Assembly (NCBI RefSeq): GCF_014855495.1
Contig: NZ_JACYFJ010000007.1
Span: 62,001-126,000 of the forward strand
DNA length: 64,000 nt
Source: Euzebyella saccharophila
GTDB lineage: Bacteria; Bacteroidota; Bacteroidia; Flavobacteriales; Flavobacteriaceae
Direction: 5' to 3'
The notes beneath the pieces were generated by a model. The model made no database searches, was not told the DNA's origin, and worked only from the letters and a program-made list of their open reading frames with translations. The position numbers and the translations under genes are program-made. This document shows positions 27,357 through 35,048 of this stretch, in pieces. Each line of letters starts with the position of its first letter. Positions within the stretch are counted from its first letter, which is position 1.

Positions 27357-28203
27357 ATTGAAGCATCCGTTTTGGCCAATGAGGGAAAAAGTAGGTTGTA
27401 AGCAACCGCTGGCTTTTTCTTTTTGTCTAAAACGAATGTCTTTTTTTATTTTATTTCTTTTTTTCCTTCCTAAGATTTATTCCCAAGACCTTTTTCAAAA
27501 AAAGCAGGAAGGCAGGGTCTACAGTAAAGACGGTGATGTTGCCGCTACCCATGTGCTCAATACCACCACCCAAAGAGCTACCATAACCGATTTGCAAGGG
27601 TTTTTTTCCATTCCGGTAAGCTTGAACGATACTTTGGTGTTTTCCGCAGTACAGTATAAAAGGAAGGAAATAACAGTAACCTTGAATGTGTTGGATTCCA
27701 AATTGTTACTTGTTCCGCTGGAGGAAGGAGTAACCGAACTTGAAGAAGTGGTGGTCATGCCCTATAATCTTTCGGGTGCCATGGACAGGGATTTAAACAG
27801 GTTAACAATTGAACCTGTGGTAACGGCTTCTACGCTAGGACTACCAAATGCCTACGCCATATTCCCCACCCAAGCGGAACGGTTGCTGAACGAGGCAACC
27901 ACCGGGGGCGGTTTTCTTCCCTTAAACCCTATTTTGAACGGAATTTCCGGTCGCACAAAAATGTTGAAAAACCGGGTGAGAAGAAATGAAACCTATGCAA
28001 GGACCAATAGGGTGAAGGCATTTTACCCAGATTCTGTCTATGTAAAGCAATTTAAAATTCCGGAAGAAAAAATAGATGACTTTATGTATTTCTGTGAGGT
28101 AGATCCCGTTTTTCAAGTAACCGTAGATACCCATGACCGACTCAAGATATGGGAATACCTCAAAAAAAGAAGTGCTATTTACCGCGACAACAACGGACTA
28201 TAG
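27349..28203 (+). CDS. Paralogous secreted protein with carboxypeptidase-like regulatory domain
   Basis: 284 aa from the ATG that overlaps the upstream stop. The actual signal peptide seems to be MSFFILFLFFLPKIYSQ, which begins at residue 30, so the true start could instead be the in-frame ATG at 27436. The mature part has a CarboxypepD_reg-like domain (GRVYSKDGDVAATHVLNTTTQRATITDLQGFFSIPVSLNDTLVFSAVQYK ... TELEEVVVMPYNLSG) and a helical end (IPEEKIDDFMYFCEVDPVFQ ... IWEYLKKRSAIYRD) matching the preceding gene. Co-transcription with its neighbour is nearly certain. Function unknown. Confidence 0.82.
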   Translation: MNKLKHPFWPMREKVGCKQPLAFSFCLKRMSFFILFLFFLPKIYSQDLFQKKQEGRVYSKDGDVAATHVLNTTTQRATITDLQGFFSIPVSLNDTLVFSAVQYKRKEITVTLNVLDSKLLLVPLEEGVTELEEVVVMPYNLSGAMDRDLNRLTIEPVVTASTLGLPNAYAIFPTQAERLLNEATTGGGFLPLNPILNGISGRTKMLKNRVRRNETYARTNRVKAFYPDSVYVKQFKIPEEKIDDFMYFCEVDPVFQVTVDTHDRLKIWEYLKKRSAIYRDNNGL

Positions 28204-28257
28204 AAATCCGTATTATGGCACAGGTTTTGTTTAAATTTGCTCCTAAATACTATAGGT

Positions 28258-28764
28258 ATGCCAATGATACTCCGCTTTATTCCCCTTTTCGTACTCCCTT
28301 TACTGGCGTTTTCCGTAGCTCACAAATTTTATGTGAGCGTAACGAACGTTAACTATTCCGAAAAGGACCAAGCTTTACAGATTACCAGTAGGGTTTTTAT
28401 TGATGATTTGGACCGGCTCCTAATGGCCAGGTATGACTTGGAAGCGAAATTGGCCTCTAAAGAAGAGAACAAAATGGCCGATGCCTACATTGAAAAATAC
28501 CTACGATCCAAGTTTGTGGTATCGGTAAATGGTTCACCTGTAGAATACGACTTTATAGGGAAGAAATACGATGCGGATGTAGTAGTGCTTTATCTGGAAG
28601 TGCCTAAAGTGGATTTAAATAAGACGGAATCTGTACAAATCGAAAATGAAATTCTCACGGATCTGTTCGATGATCAGCAAAATGTGGTTCACATAAAGAT
28701 AAAAGATACCAAGAAAAGTTTCGTACTTATCAAATCGCATCCTAAAGGAATGTTAAACTTGTAA
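28258..28764 (+). CDS. DUF6702-like secreted protein
   Basis: 168 aa from the ATG at 28258 (a second ATG follows at 28264). A hydrophobic signal (RFIPLFVLPLLAFSVA) precedes HKFYVSVTNVNYSEKDQALQITSRVFIDDLDRLL, the opening of a flavobacterial family that I recall as DUF6702; homologous proteins sit next to M1 aminopeptidase genes in related genomes. The rest is beta-rich (KYLRSKFVVSVNGSPVEYDFIGKKYDADVVVLYLEVP). Function unknown. The next gene, the M1 peptidase, starts 61 bp downstream in the same direction. Confidence 0.82.
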   Translation: MPMILRFIPLFVLPLLAFSVAHKFYVSVTNVNYSEKDQALQITSRVFIDDLDRLLMARYDLEAKLASKEENKMADAYIEKYLRSKFVVSVNGSPVEYDFIGKKYDADVVVLYLEVPKVDLNKTESVQIENEILTDLFDDQQNVVHIKIKDTKKSFVLIKSHPKGMLNL

Positions 28765-28825
28765 CATTAGATTAACGATTCCTTAAAAAATTTTATTTTT
28801 CACGGATTAATAACTAAAGAAGCAA

Positions 28826-31135
28826 ATGACAAGATTCAAGTATCACCTTTTGTCCGCTCTTTTCCTGTTCGCAGCTTTGGCGACAGCTCAAGAGGAGCAA
28901 AAAAAAGAAAAAGAACCGGGACACTACAACCAAAGCAAGTTCAAACAAATGTACGAGGAGTTTGCCACTCCCAACAACTACCGTTCGGCATCTGGAGCCC
29001 CTGGTCCCGATTACTATCAGCAACAAGCAGATTATGTAATGGACATAGAACTGGATGACAAGAATGCCAAGATTTATGGGGAGGAAACCATTACGTACAC
29101 CAATAATTCCCCTGATGATTTAGAGTATCTATGGGTTCAGTTGGATCAAAATGTACGCGCTAAAACGTCTAAATCCCCTCTTAGGAACGGTGGCGGCGTT
29201 CCCATGGCAGAACAGGCCGGTTCCTTTGTCCAAAAGTATATCACGGAACCTTTTGATGGTGGTTTTAACATTGAATTTGTAAAGGATGCCAATGGCAAAG
29301 ACCTGTCTTATACCATTAACCAGACCATGATGCGGGTGAACATTCCGCAACCTTTAAAAAGCAAGGAACAAATTTCTTTTTCCATCAAATGGAACTACAA
29401 CATTCCTGATCATACCGTGAACAGGGCCCGTTCCGGATTTGAATATTTTCCAGCCGATGGGAACAGGGCTTACGTAATTGCCCAGTTCTTCCCAAGAATG
29501 GCCGTTTATAGTGATGTAGAAGGCTGGCAAAACCATCAATTCTGGGGTAGTGGAGAATTTGCGCTTCCTTTTGGGGATTATGAAGTGAACATAACGGTTC
29601 CTGCAGACCATGTGTTGGATGCCACGGGAACACTTCAAAATAGAAAGGAAGTATTTTCCAAAGAGATGATGAAGCGTTACGAGAAAGCCAAAAAGTCGTA
29701 TGACAAGCCGGTAATTATTGTAACCCAAGAAGAGGCTGAGGCCGCTGAGAAAAATTTCAGTACTAAAAAGAAAACATGGAAATTTAAGGCAGAGAACGTT
29801 CGTGATTACGGTTTTGCCACTTCCAGAAAGTTTATTTGGGATATGCAGGCCGTTAAATTGGGCAATCGCGATGTAATGGCCGTTTCTATGTACCCAAAAG
29901 AAGGGAATCCACTTTGGGAAGAGTATTCTACCAAAGCGGTGGCCCATACGTTACGTTCGTATTCTGCACATACATTTGATTACCCTTATCCGAAGGCTAT
30001 TTCGGTACATGCCAAAAACCAAGGAATGGAGTATCCTATGATTTGTTGGAACTACGGAAGGCCTAATGAGGACGGTTCGTATTCCGATCGTGTAAAATAT
30101 GGGATGATAAGTGTTATTATCCATGAAGTGGGTCATAACTTCTTTCCTATGATCGTCAACTCCGATGAGCGTCAATGGGGTTGGATGGATGAAGGTTTGG
30201 ACACTTTTATGCAATTTATGGCAGAACAGGAATTTGGTGAAGCCTATCCAGAAGCGATTGCTCCAAACAGTACATATCCATCTAGAAGGGGAGCGCCTTC
30301 TAAAATTGTACCATACATGAGTGGGGACCAAAGTACCATCGCTCCAATTATGAGCAATCCGGAGAACGTTTACCAATTAGGACCCAATGCCTACGGGAAG
30401 CCGGCTACCGCTTTGAATATTCTTCGTGAAACGGTCATGGGACGTGAGCTTTTTGACCATGCTTTCAAAACGTATTCCCAACGTTGGAAGTTTAAGCACC
30501 CAACCCCGGAAGATTTCTTTAGGACTATGGAAGATGCCTCTGCGGTAGATTTGGATTGGTATTGGAGAGCTTGGTTCTATACTACGGATTATGTGGATAT
30601 AGGTGTAAAAGGAATCAAGAAATATTATGTGTCCGATAAGCCTAGCAAGAAAATGCAAGAATATATGGCGGCCAGAAACATTACCGAAGCAGATTTACCT
30701 CCATTGGTATATTTGGCAGAGGAAGATAGTGAGGATGCGGACCCCAACTTAAAAGGGAAGGCACCTTCGGATAATTCTAAATCCCTTAAGGAATTTATGA
30801 TGGACAATATGACCGAGAGCGAAAGAGCTGCGGTAAAGGAGCCAAAGTATTTCTATGAAGTTACTTTTGATAAACCAGGAGGTATTCCAATGCCATTGAT
30901 TGTGGAGTATACCTATGCTGATGGCAGTACCAAGAATATTACCTATCCTCCTGAAATTTGGAGAAAAAGTGATAAGGAGGTAAGCGTTGTTATTTCCTCA
31001 CAAACAGAATTGACGGGTATTGTGGTTGATCCAAAAATGGAAACTGCGGATATTGATACCACCAACAATTCATGGCCGGCCCAGAACGGACCTTCGGACT
31101 TTGATAAAATGAAGGAAAATATTAAAGGGAAGTAA
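28826..31135 (+). CDS. M1-family zinc metallopeptidase (aminopeptidase-like), secreted
   Basis: 769 aa with a signal peptide (YHLLSALFLFAALATAQ). The gluzincin site is intact: HEVGH at residues 433-437 and the third ligand Glu456 in WMDEGLDTF, 19 residues on. The N-terminal beta domain (MDIELDDKNAKIYGEETITYTNNSPDDLEYLWVQLDQN) is also typical of M1. It probably digests peptides in the periplasm or at the outer membrane. It has no T9SS tail: the C-terminus is a beta domain ending IVVDPKMETADIDTTNNSWP. It lies last in the run from 26616. Confidence 0.93.
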   Translation: MTRFKYHLLSALFLFAALATAQEEQKKEKEPGHYNQSKFKQMYEEFATPNNYRSASGAPGPDYYQQQADYVMDIELDDKNAKIYGEETITYTNNSPDDLEYLWVQLDQNVRAKTSKSPLRNGGGVPMAEQAGSFVQKYITEPFDGGFNIEFVKDANGKDLSYTINQTMMRVNIPQPLKSKEQISFSIKWNYNIPDHTVNRARSGFEYFPADGNRAYVIAQFFPRMAVYSDVEGWQNHQFWGSGEFALPFGDYEVNITVPADHVLDATGTLQNRKEVFSKEMMKRYEKAKKSYDKPVIIVTQEEAEAAEKNFSTKKKTWKFKAENVRDYGFATSRKFIWDMQAVKLGNRDVMAVSMYPKEGNPLWEEYSTKAVAHTLRSYSAHTFDYPYPKAISVHAKNQGMEYPMICWNYGRPNEDGSYSDRVKYGMISVIIHEVGHNFFPMIVNSDERQWGWMDEGLDTFMQFMAEQEFGEAYPEAIAPNSTYPSRRGAPSKIVPYMSGDQSTIAPIMSNPENVYQLGPNAYGKPATALNILRETVMGRELFDHAFKTYSQRWKFKHPTPEDFFRTMEDASAVDLDWYWRAWFYTTDYVDIGVKGIKKYYVSDKPSKKMQEYMAARNITEADLPPLVYLAEEDSEDADPNLKGKAPSDNSKSLKEFMMDNMTESERAAVKEPKYFYEVTFDKPGGIPMPLIVEYTYADGSTKNITYPPEIWRKSDKEVSVVISSQTELTGIVVDPKMETADIDTTNNSWPAQNGPSDFDKMKENIKGK

Positions 31136-31152
31136 TTTTTCCCATTTATAAC

Positions 31153-31212
31153 AAAGACCTGTTAGGTTAAAGCAATTTAAGTTGCTTGCTAAAAATCCTG
31201 ACAGGTCTTTTT
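31153..31212 (+). terminator. Terminator after the M1 peptidase gene
   Basis: Outer stem AAAGACCTGT (31153-31162) pairs with ACAGGTCTTT (31201-31210) and is followed by T residues; an inner hairpin AGCAA/TTGCT sits in the loop. The T-run is directly upstream of the tatA promoter. Confidence 0.82.
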
Positions 31213-31233
31213 AGTTTCGAACCTAATCTTCAC

Positions 31234-31241
31234 TATATTTG
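31234..31241 (+). promoter_or_regulatory. -7 element of tatA
   Basis: TATATTTG matches TAnnTTTG exactly. The predicted transcription start, about 31248, lies after the first in-frame ATG (31246), which favours the ATG at 31255 as the true start with a very short leader. Confidence 0.6.
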
Positions 31242-31254
31242 CTGTATGTACGGT

Positions 31255-31584
31255 ATGCATTTATTATTTATTAGCGGCGGTGAGATATTTTTTATCATGT
31301 TCATCGTGGTCATGGTCTTTGGAGCGGATAAGATTCCGGGAATTGCCAAAGGTCTGGGTAGTGGTATGCGTCAATTGAAGGATGCTACGGAAGATATAAA
31401 AAGGGAGATTCAGAAAAGTGCCGAAAAGCAAGGGATAGATACCAGCTTTGTAAATGACATCAAAAATGATATTGATGATGTAAAAAGCAATCTTACCGAT
31501 GGTATTGGAACTGATATCAAAAAAGAGGTGGATCAGGTAAAAAAAAGTGTGGACGAAGTAACCGGAACCATTAAAAGAAGTTAG
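31255..31584 (+). CDS. tatA: TatA/Hcf106-type twin-arginine translocase subunit
   Basis: 109 aa from ATG 31255 (31246 is an alternative). The short N-terminal membrane helix (GGEIFFIMFIVVMVFG), then the hinge ADKIPGIAKGLGSGMRQLKDATEDIKREI, is diagnostic of TatA. The remaining ~60 residues are a charged helical tail (DIKNDIDDVKSNL...EVDQVKKSVDEV), longer than average. TatA polymerises to move folded proteins across the inner membrane; the M15 peptidase at 11774 is a likely substrate here. tatC is not in the window. A PAP2 gene follows 2 nt after the stop. Confidence 0.92.
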   Translation: MHLLFISGGEIFFIMFIVVMVFGADKIPGIAKGLGSGMRQLKDATEDIKREIQKSAEKQGIDTSFVNDIKNDIDDVKSNLTDGIGTDIKKEVDQVKKSVDEVTGTIKRS

Positions 31585-31586
31585 TC

Positions 31587-32159
31587 TTGCTAGAAAGAAT
31601 TCTAGAATGGGACAGACAAACATTTATCTACTTAAACAACCTGGGCATTGACGAATATGATGCCTTTTGGACCACCGTTACCAGCTTCAGTACTTGGATT
31701 CCCCTCTTTCTACTTTTTATCTTTTTGATTTTTAAAAAGTATCCCAAACGGGAAGCCATCTTCGTAATTATTACCATTTTGTTACTATCCTTTTTTGTGG
31801 ACACGCTAACGGATTTGACCAAACACTCCGTGGCTCGACTAAGGCCTAACAACAACACGGAAATCAATACCTTGATACGTATTTTAAAGAACCCTACAAC
31901 GTATAGTTTTTTTAGTGGGCATTCCGCAAGTTCTTTCTCCATTACTACGTTGGTGGTCTTATTTTTAAGAGACCGTTTTAAATGGAGTTGGCTGTTTTAT
32001 ATCTGGCCGGTGCTCTTTGTAATGAGCAGAATCTTTGTTGGGGTGCACTTTCCTGTAGATATTCTTGTGGGAGCTACCGTAGGAATTGTTTCCGCCATTT
32101 TTTTCTATTTCCTGTATGCTAGGTTTATAGGACCCTCGTTAGGGTTAGACCGTCCCTAA
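31587..32159 (+). CDS. PAP2-family membrane phosphatase
   Basis: 190 aa, from a TTG start at 31587 placed 2 nt after the tatA stop. About five membrane helices are visible. The lipid phosphatase signature is complete: K..ARLRPNNN (motif 1: KHSVARLRP), SGHSASSFS (motif 2) and SRIFVGVHFPVDILVG (motif 3, with the nucleophilic His). Likely substrates are undecaprenyl diphosphate or phosphatidyl phosphates, facing the periplasm. The last 35 bp overlap the convergent O-methyltransferase gene. Confidence 0.9.
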   Translation: MLERILEWDRQTFIYLNNLGIDEYDAFWTTVTSFSTWIPLFLLFIFLIFKKYPKREAIFVIITILLLSFFVDTLTDLTKHSVARLRPNNNTEINTLIRILKNPTTYSFFSGHSASSFSITTLVVLFLRDRFKWSWLFYIWPVLFVMSRIFVGVHFPVDILVGATVGIVSAIFFYFLYARFIGPSLGLDRP

Positions 32160-32766
32160 TGGGAAGTAATACGGTTTCTACCCTAGGGTCTTCTTTCAGC
32201 ATTTTATTATACTCTAAAAGTATAGGCGTCACCTTATCTTTTTTCTGCAAGGGTTCTATGACCTTTCCGGACCAAAGTACATTATCAGAAAGTATAACAC
32301 TGCCAGAAGTTGTTTTTTCCAGTATCTTTTCAAAGTAAACCGGATAGTCTTTTTTTTCCGCATCAATAAAAACAAGGTCAAAGACTACATCTAAATTTAG
32401 AATGATTTCCTTGGCGTCTCCAATGTGTTGAACTATTTGGGATGCCCAATTACTCTTTTGAAAGTACTTTTTTTGAATAGGCTCCAGTTCTTCATTAATG
32501 TCAATGGTATGGAGCTTACCATCTTTTTGCATGCCCTCTGCCAAACATAGTGCCGAGTAGCCCGTATAGGTTCCAATTTCAAGAATATTCTTGGGTGCTA
32601 TTATTTTGGAAAGCATGCTTAGAACCCTGCCCTGAAAATGACCGGTAAGCATTCTGGGCCTAAGAATTTTTAAATGCGTCTCGCGAGTGAGTTCCTGTAA
32701 TAAATTTGGTTCCTCTTGAGAATTATCCTGTATGTAATTTTCCAGAACTGCAGATAAAAAATGCAT
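32125..32766 (-). CDS. O-methyltransferase (caffeoyl-CoA type, class I SAM)
   Basis: 213 aa. Family motifs: ILEIGTYTGYSALCLAEGM (SAM site, about residues 61-79), KLHTIDINEELEPI, and DLVFIDAEKKDYPVYFEKIL with the metal-binding Asp, then ILSDNVLWSGKV. These divalent-cation-dependent enzymes methylate catechol-like hydroxyls; the natural substrate is unknown. TATATTTG (32789-32782, minus strand) would start its mRNA about 9 nt before ATG 32766. It is divergent from the GNAT gene. Confidence 0.9.
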   Translation of the reverse strand: MHFLSAVLENYIQDNSQEEPNLLQELTRETHLKILRPRMLTGHFQGRVLSMLSKIIAPKNILEIGTYTGYSALCLAEGMQKDGKLHTIDINEELEPIQKKYFQKSNWASQIVQHIGDAKEIILNLDVVFDLVFIDAEKKDYPVYFEKILEKTTSGSVILSDNVLWSGKVIEPLQKKDKVTPILLEYNKMLKEDPRVETVLLPIRDGLTLTRVL

Positions 32767-32830
32767 GCTTCAAATTTTGTGCAAATATAAAGTACTTTGT
32801 AATCTTGTTAGGAAATGTAATAGGACTATT

Positions 32831-33307
32831 ATGAGCGAGTATTCCCTACGGACAGCAAAAGTGGCCGATTTAGATTTGTTATTGTCCTTTGAACACGAAA
32901 TTATCAAGGCCGAAAGACCTTTTGATCCAACCATACAAAAAGGGAAAATAAGTTACTATGACCTAAATGAGTTGATTTTAGGGGATGAATCCGAAGTAAT
33001 GGTCATTGAATGGGAGGGAACTTTAGTGGCTTCTGGCTATGTGAGATTAAGGTCGGCTAGGCATTATCTCGACCATAAAAATTATGGGTATTTGGGTTTT
33101 ATGTATACACATCCGGATCACCGTGGTAAAGGCTTGAATGCGCAAATAGTGGAAGCGTTAAAGAAATGGTCTTACCAGAGAGGGATTATGGAAATTAGAT
33201 TGACGGTATATAGCGACAACCTTCCGGCAGTGAAGGCTTATGAAAAGGCCGGGTTTAAAAAACACATTATTGAAATGCGTTTGCCAAGGGAGGAAGGTTC
33301 CTTTTAA
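32831..33307 (+). CDS. GNAT-family N-acetyltransferase
   Basis: 158 aa from ATG 32831, with MSEYSLRTAKVADLDLLLSF as the opening beta strand and helix of the GNAT fold. The acetyl-CoA site is YTHPDHRGKGLNAQIVEAL (R-G-K-G in place of Q/RxxGxG/A), followed by VYSDNLPAVKAYEKAGFKKH, the typical end. The substrate is not predictable. A TTG-N20-TAATCTTG promoter (32777-32807) supports this start over an earlier in-frame ATG at 32765. The gene stops 38 nt before kynU. Confidence 0.88.
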   Translation: MSEYSLRTAKVADLDLLLSFEHEIIKAERPFDPTIQKGKISYYDLNELILGDESEVMVIEWEGTLVASGYVRLRSARHYLDHKNYGYLGFMYTHPDHRGKGLNAQIVEALKKWSYQRGIMEIRLTVYSDNLPAVKAYEKAGFKKHIIEMRLPREEGSF

Positions 33308-33322
33308 TTGGGGATGAAGTCG

Positions 33323-33330
33323 TACTTTTG
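33323..33330 (+). promoter_or_regulatory. -7 element of kynU
   Basis: TACTTTTG matches TAnnTTTG. The predicted start near 33337 leaves ~9 nt before ATG 33346 and excludes the in-frame TTG at 33328 as the start. Confidence 0.6.
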
Positions 33331-33345
33331 AAAAAACCTCATTTT

Positions 33346-34614
33346 ATGCAGTTTGAAAATACCTTGGGCTTTTCCCAATCCTTGGATAAGGAGGACCGTC
33401 TTTCTAAATACCGTGAGCAATTTCATTTTCCAAAAGTAAAGGGTAAGCAGGTAATTTACTTTACTGGAAACTCTTTGGGCCTGCAACCTAAAAATGCTCC
33501 TTCCTTCGTGAACGATATAATGGAAGATTGGGCCAATTTGGCGGTAGAGGGACATTTTCATGCAGAAAAACCATGGTGGGATTACCATGAGCGCTTGGCT
33601 AAACCTATGGCCAAAGTAGTAGGGGCAAGGGAGGAAGAGGTTTGCGTAATGAACACTTTAACCGTTAACCTACACCTCTTAATGGTTTCCTTTTATAGAC
33701 CTCAAGGGAAAAGAACCAAGATTATTTGTGAAGAAAAGGCATTTCCTTCGGACCAGTATATGCTTCAAAGTCAAGTAAGGCATCATGGCCTCGATCCTGA
33801 TGAGACCCTGGTTGAGATTAAAAAACGCGAAGGAGAACATTTTTGGAGAACTGAAGATGTACTTTCTAAAATTGAAGAGGTAGGAGATGAGTTGGCCTTG
33901 GTCCTAATTGGAGGTGTCAACTATTACAACGGCCAGGTTTTTGACATGGAGGCCATTACAAAGGCCGGTAAAAAAGTGGGTGCTTACGTGGGTTGGGATT
34001 TGGCCCATGCGGCCGGTAACATAGAACTTCAATTACACGATTGGGGAGTGGATTTTGCCGCTTGGTGCAGTTATAAATACATGAATAGTGGTCCTGGAAA
34101 TGCTTCGGGAATCTTTATTCATCAAACTCATCTGAAGAATCAGGAAATACCTCGGTTTGAAGGATGGTGGGGAACAAAAAAAGAAACCAGGTTTTTAATG
34201 AAACCGGAATTTGAACCTACCGGAACAGCAGACTCTTGGCAATTAAGCAATCCCCCGGTATTATCCTTGGCACCGTATTTAGCATCTTTAGAAATGTTTG
34301 AAGAGGTTGGGATGGCCGCCCTAATTGAAAAACGAAATCGCATCGTATCTTATTTGGAATTTATTTTAAAGGAAATTGATAAGGAAACTACCGGTTCTTT
34401 CGAAATTATTACCCCAGAGGATAGGGGATGTCAATTATCCGTTTTCTTGCACGGGCAAGGAAGGCAATTGTTCGATTACCTTATGGAAAATGGGGTAATT
34501 ACAGACTGGAGAGAACCCAATGTGATTCGGTTAGCGCCAGCTCCATTTTATTGCTCCTATGAAGATATGTATAGGTTTGGACAGATTCTTAAGGAAGGCA
34601 TTTTAAAAAACTGA
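33346..34614 (+). CDS. kynU: Kynureninase
   Basis: 422 aa from ATG 33346. The enzyme cleaves kynurenine or 3-hydroxykynurenine to (3-hydroxy)anthranilate and alanine using PLP. The motifs agree: YFTGNSLGLQPK near the N-terminus, HFHAEKPWWDYHERLAKPMA, GGVNYYNGQVFDM, the Asp in GWDLAHAAGN, the PLP lysine in WCSYKYMNSGPG (Lys244), and EGWWGTKKETRF. It works with Kmo, encoded at 41350; no kynA-type dioxygenase lies between them. The short leader suggests constitutive expression. Confidence 0.96.
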   Translation: MQFENTLGFSQSLDKEDRLSKYREQFHFPKVKGKQVIYFTGNSLGLQPKNAPSFVNDIMEDWANLAVEGHFHAEKPWWDYHERLAKPMAKVVGAREEEVCVMNTLTVNLHLLMVSFYRPQGKRTKIICEEKAFPSDQYMLQSQVRHHGLDPDETLVEIKKREGEHFWRTEDVLSKIEEVGDELALVLIGGVNYYNGQVFDMEAITKAGKKVGAYVGWDLAHAAGNIELQLHDWGVDFAAWCSYKYMNSGPGNASGIFIHQTHLKNQEIPRFEGWWGTKKETRFLMKPEFEPTGTADSWQLSNPPVLSLAPYLASLEMFEEVGMAALIEKRNRIVSYLEFILKEIDKETTGSFEIITPEDRGCQLSVFLHGQGRQLFDYLMENGVITDWREPNVIRLAPAPFYCSYEDMYRFGQILKEGILKN

Positions 34615-35001
34615 TTACATATCGATAGGCGCCTCTAACTTTTCTATGATATAACTTATTTCATTTCGTAGTTTGTCCTCATCAATGGGTTTTTTGATGA
34701 TGTGAAGCGGTTCTGTATGCGAAGCCCTCTCCAAAGTAGGCTTATCGGAATTGCCAGTTAGGTACACGAATGGAATATGATACTTTTCTTTGATTTGCTC
34801 GCCTACCTCAATACCACTTAGCTTACCGGCCAGACCAATATCCAATAGTATGAGATTAGGGCTTTTCGTTTCAATCAAATCAATTGCGTCAACACCATTG
34901 TCTACCGCACCAACCACTTGGTGCCCCATTGACTCTATGCCAGATTCCAAAAACATCTGAATAATAAAATTGTCCTCTACAATTAATACTTTTAAATCCA
35001 T
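34615..35001 (-). CDS. Single-domain response regulator (CheY-like)
   Basis: 128 aa, a receiver domain only: VLIVEDN at the start (acidic pair), phosphoacceptor Asp in NLILLDIGLAGKLSG, Thr in VYLTGNSD, and Lys in HIIKKPID. It has no DNA-binding or other output domain. The gene lies 47 bp downstream of the sensor kinase gene at 35049, with the same direction, and is its likely partner. Such pairs of HisKA_2 kinase and stand-alone receiver generally act through protein contacts. The stop abuts that of kynU. Confidence 0.9.
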   Translation of the reverse strand: MDLKVLIVEDNFIIQMFLESGIESMGHQVVGAVDNGVDAIDLIETKSPNLILLDIGLAGKLSGIEVGEQIKEKYHIPFVYLTGNSDKPTLERASHTEPLHIIKKPIDEDKLRNEISYIIEKLEAPIDM

Positions 35002-35048
35002 ATCTTCTACATTTTATTGGTTCAAACTTTGTATTGCCTTTCTGCTTT

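Noticed and set aside
27349-27436. Signal peptide beginning at residue 1 of the 284-aa protein
   Set aside because: The first 29 residues are charged and long; the hydrophobic core starts at MSFFILFLFF, so the upstream part is either untranslated or an unusual n-region.
29354-29947. 197-codon minus-strand frame opposite the M1 peptidase gene
   Set aside because: Antisense to a conserved zinc peptidase; composition looks like a shadow.
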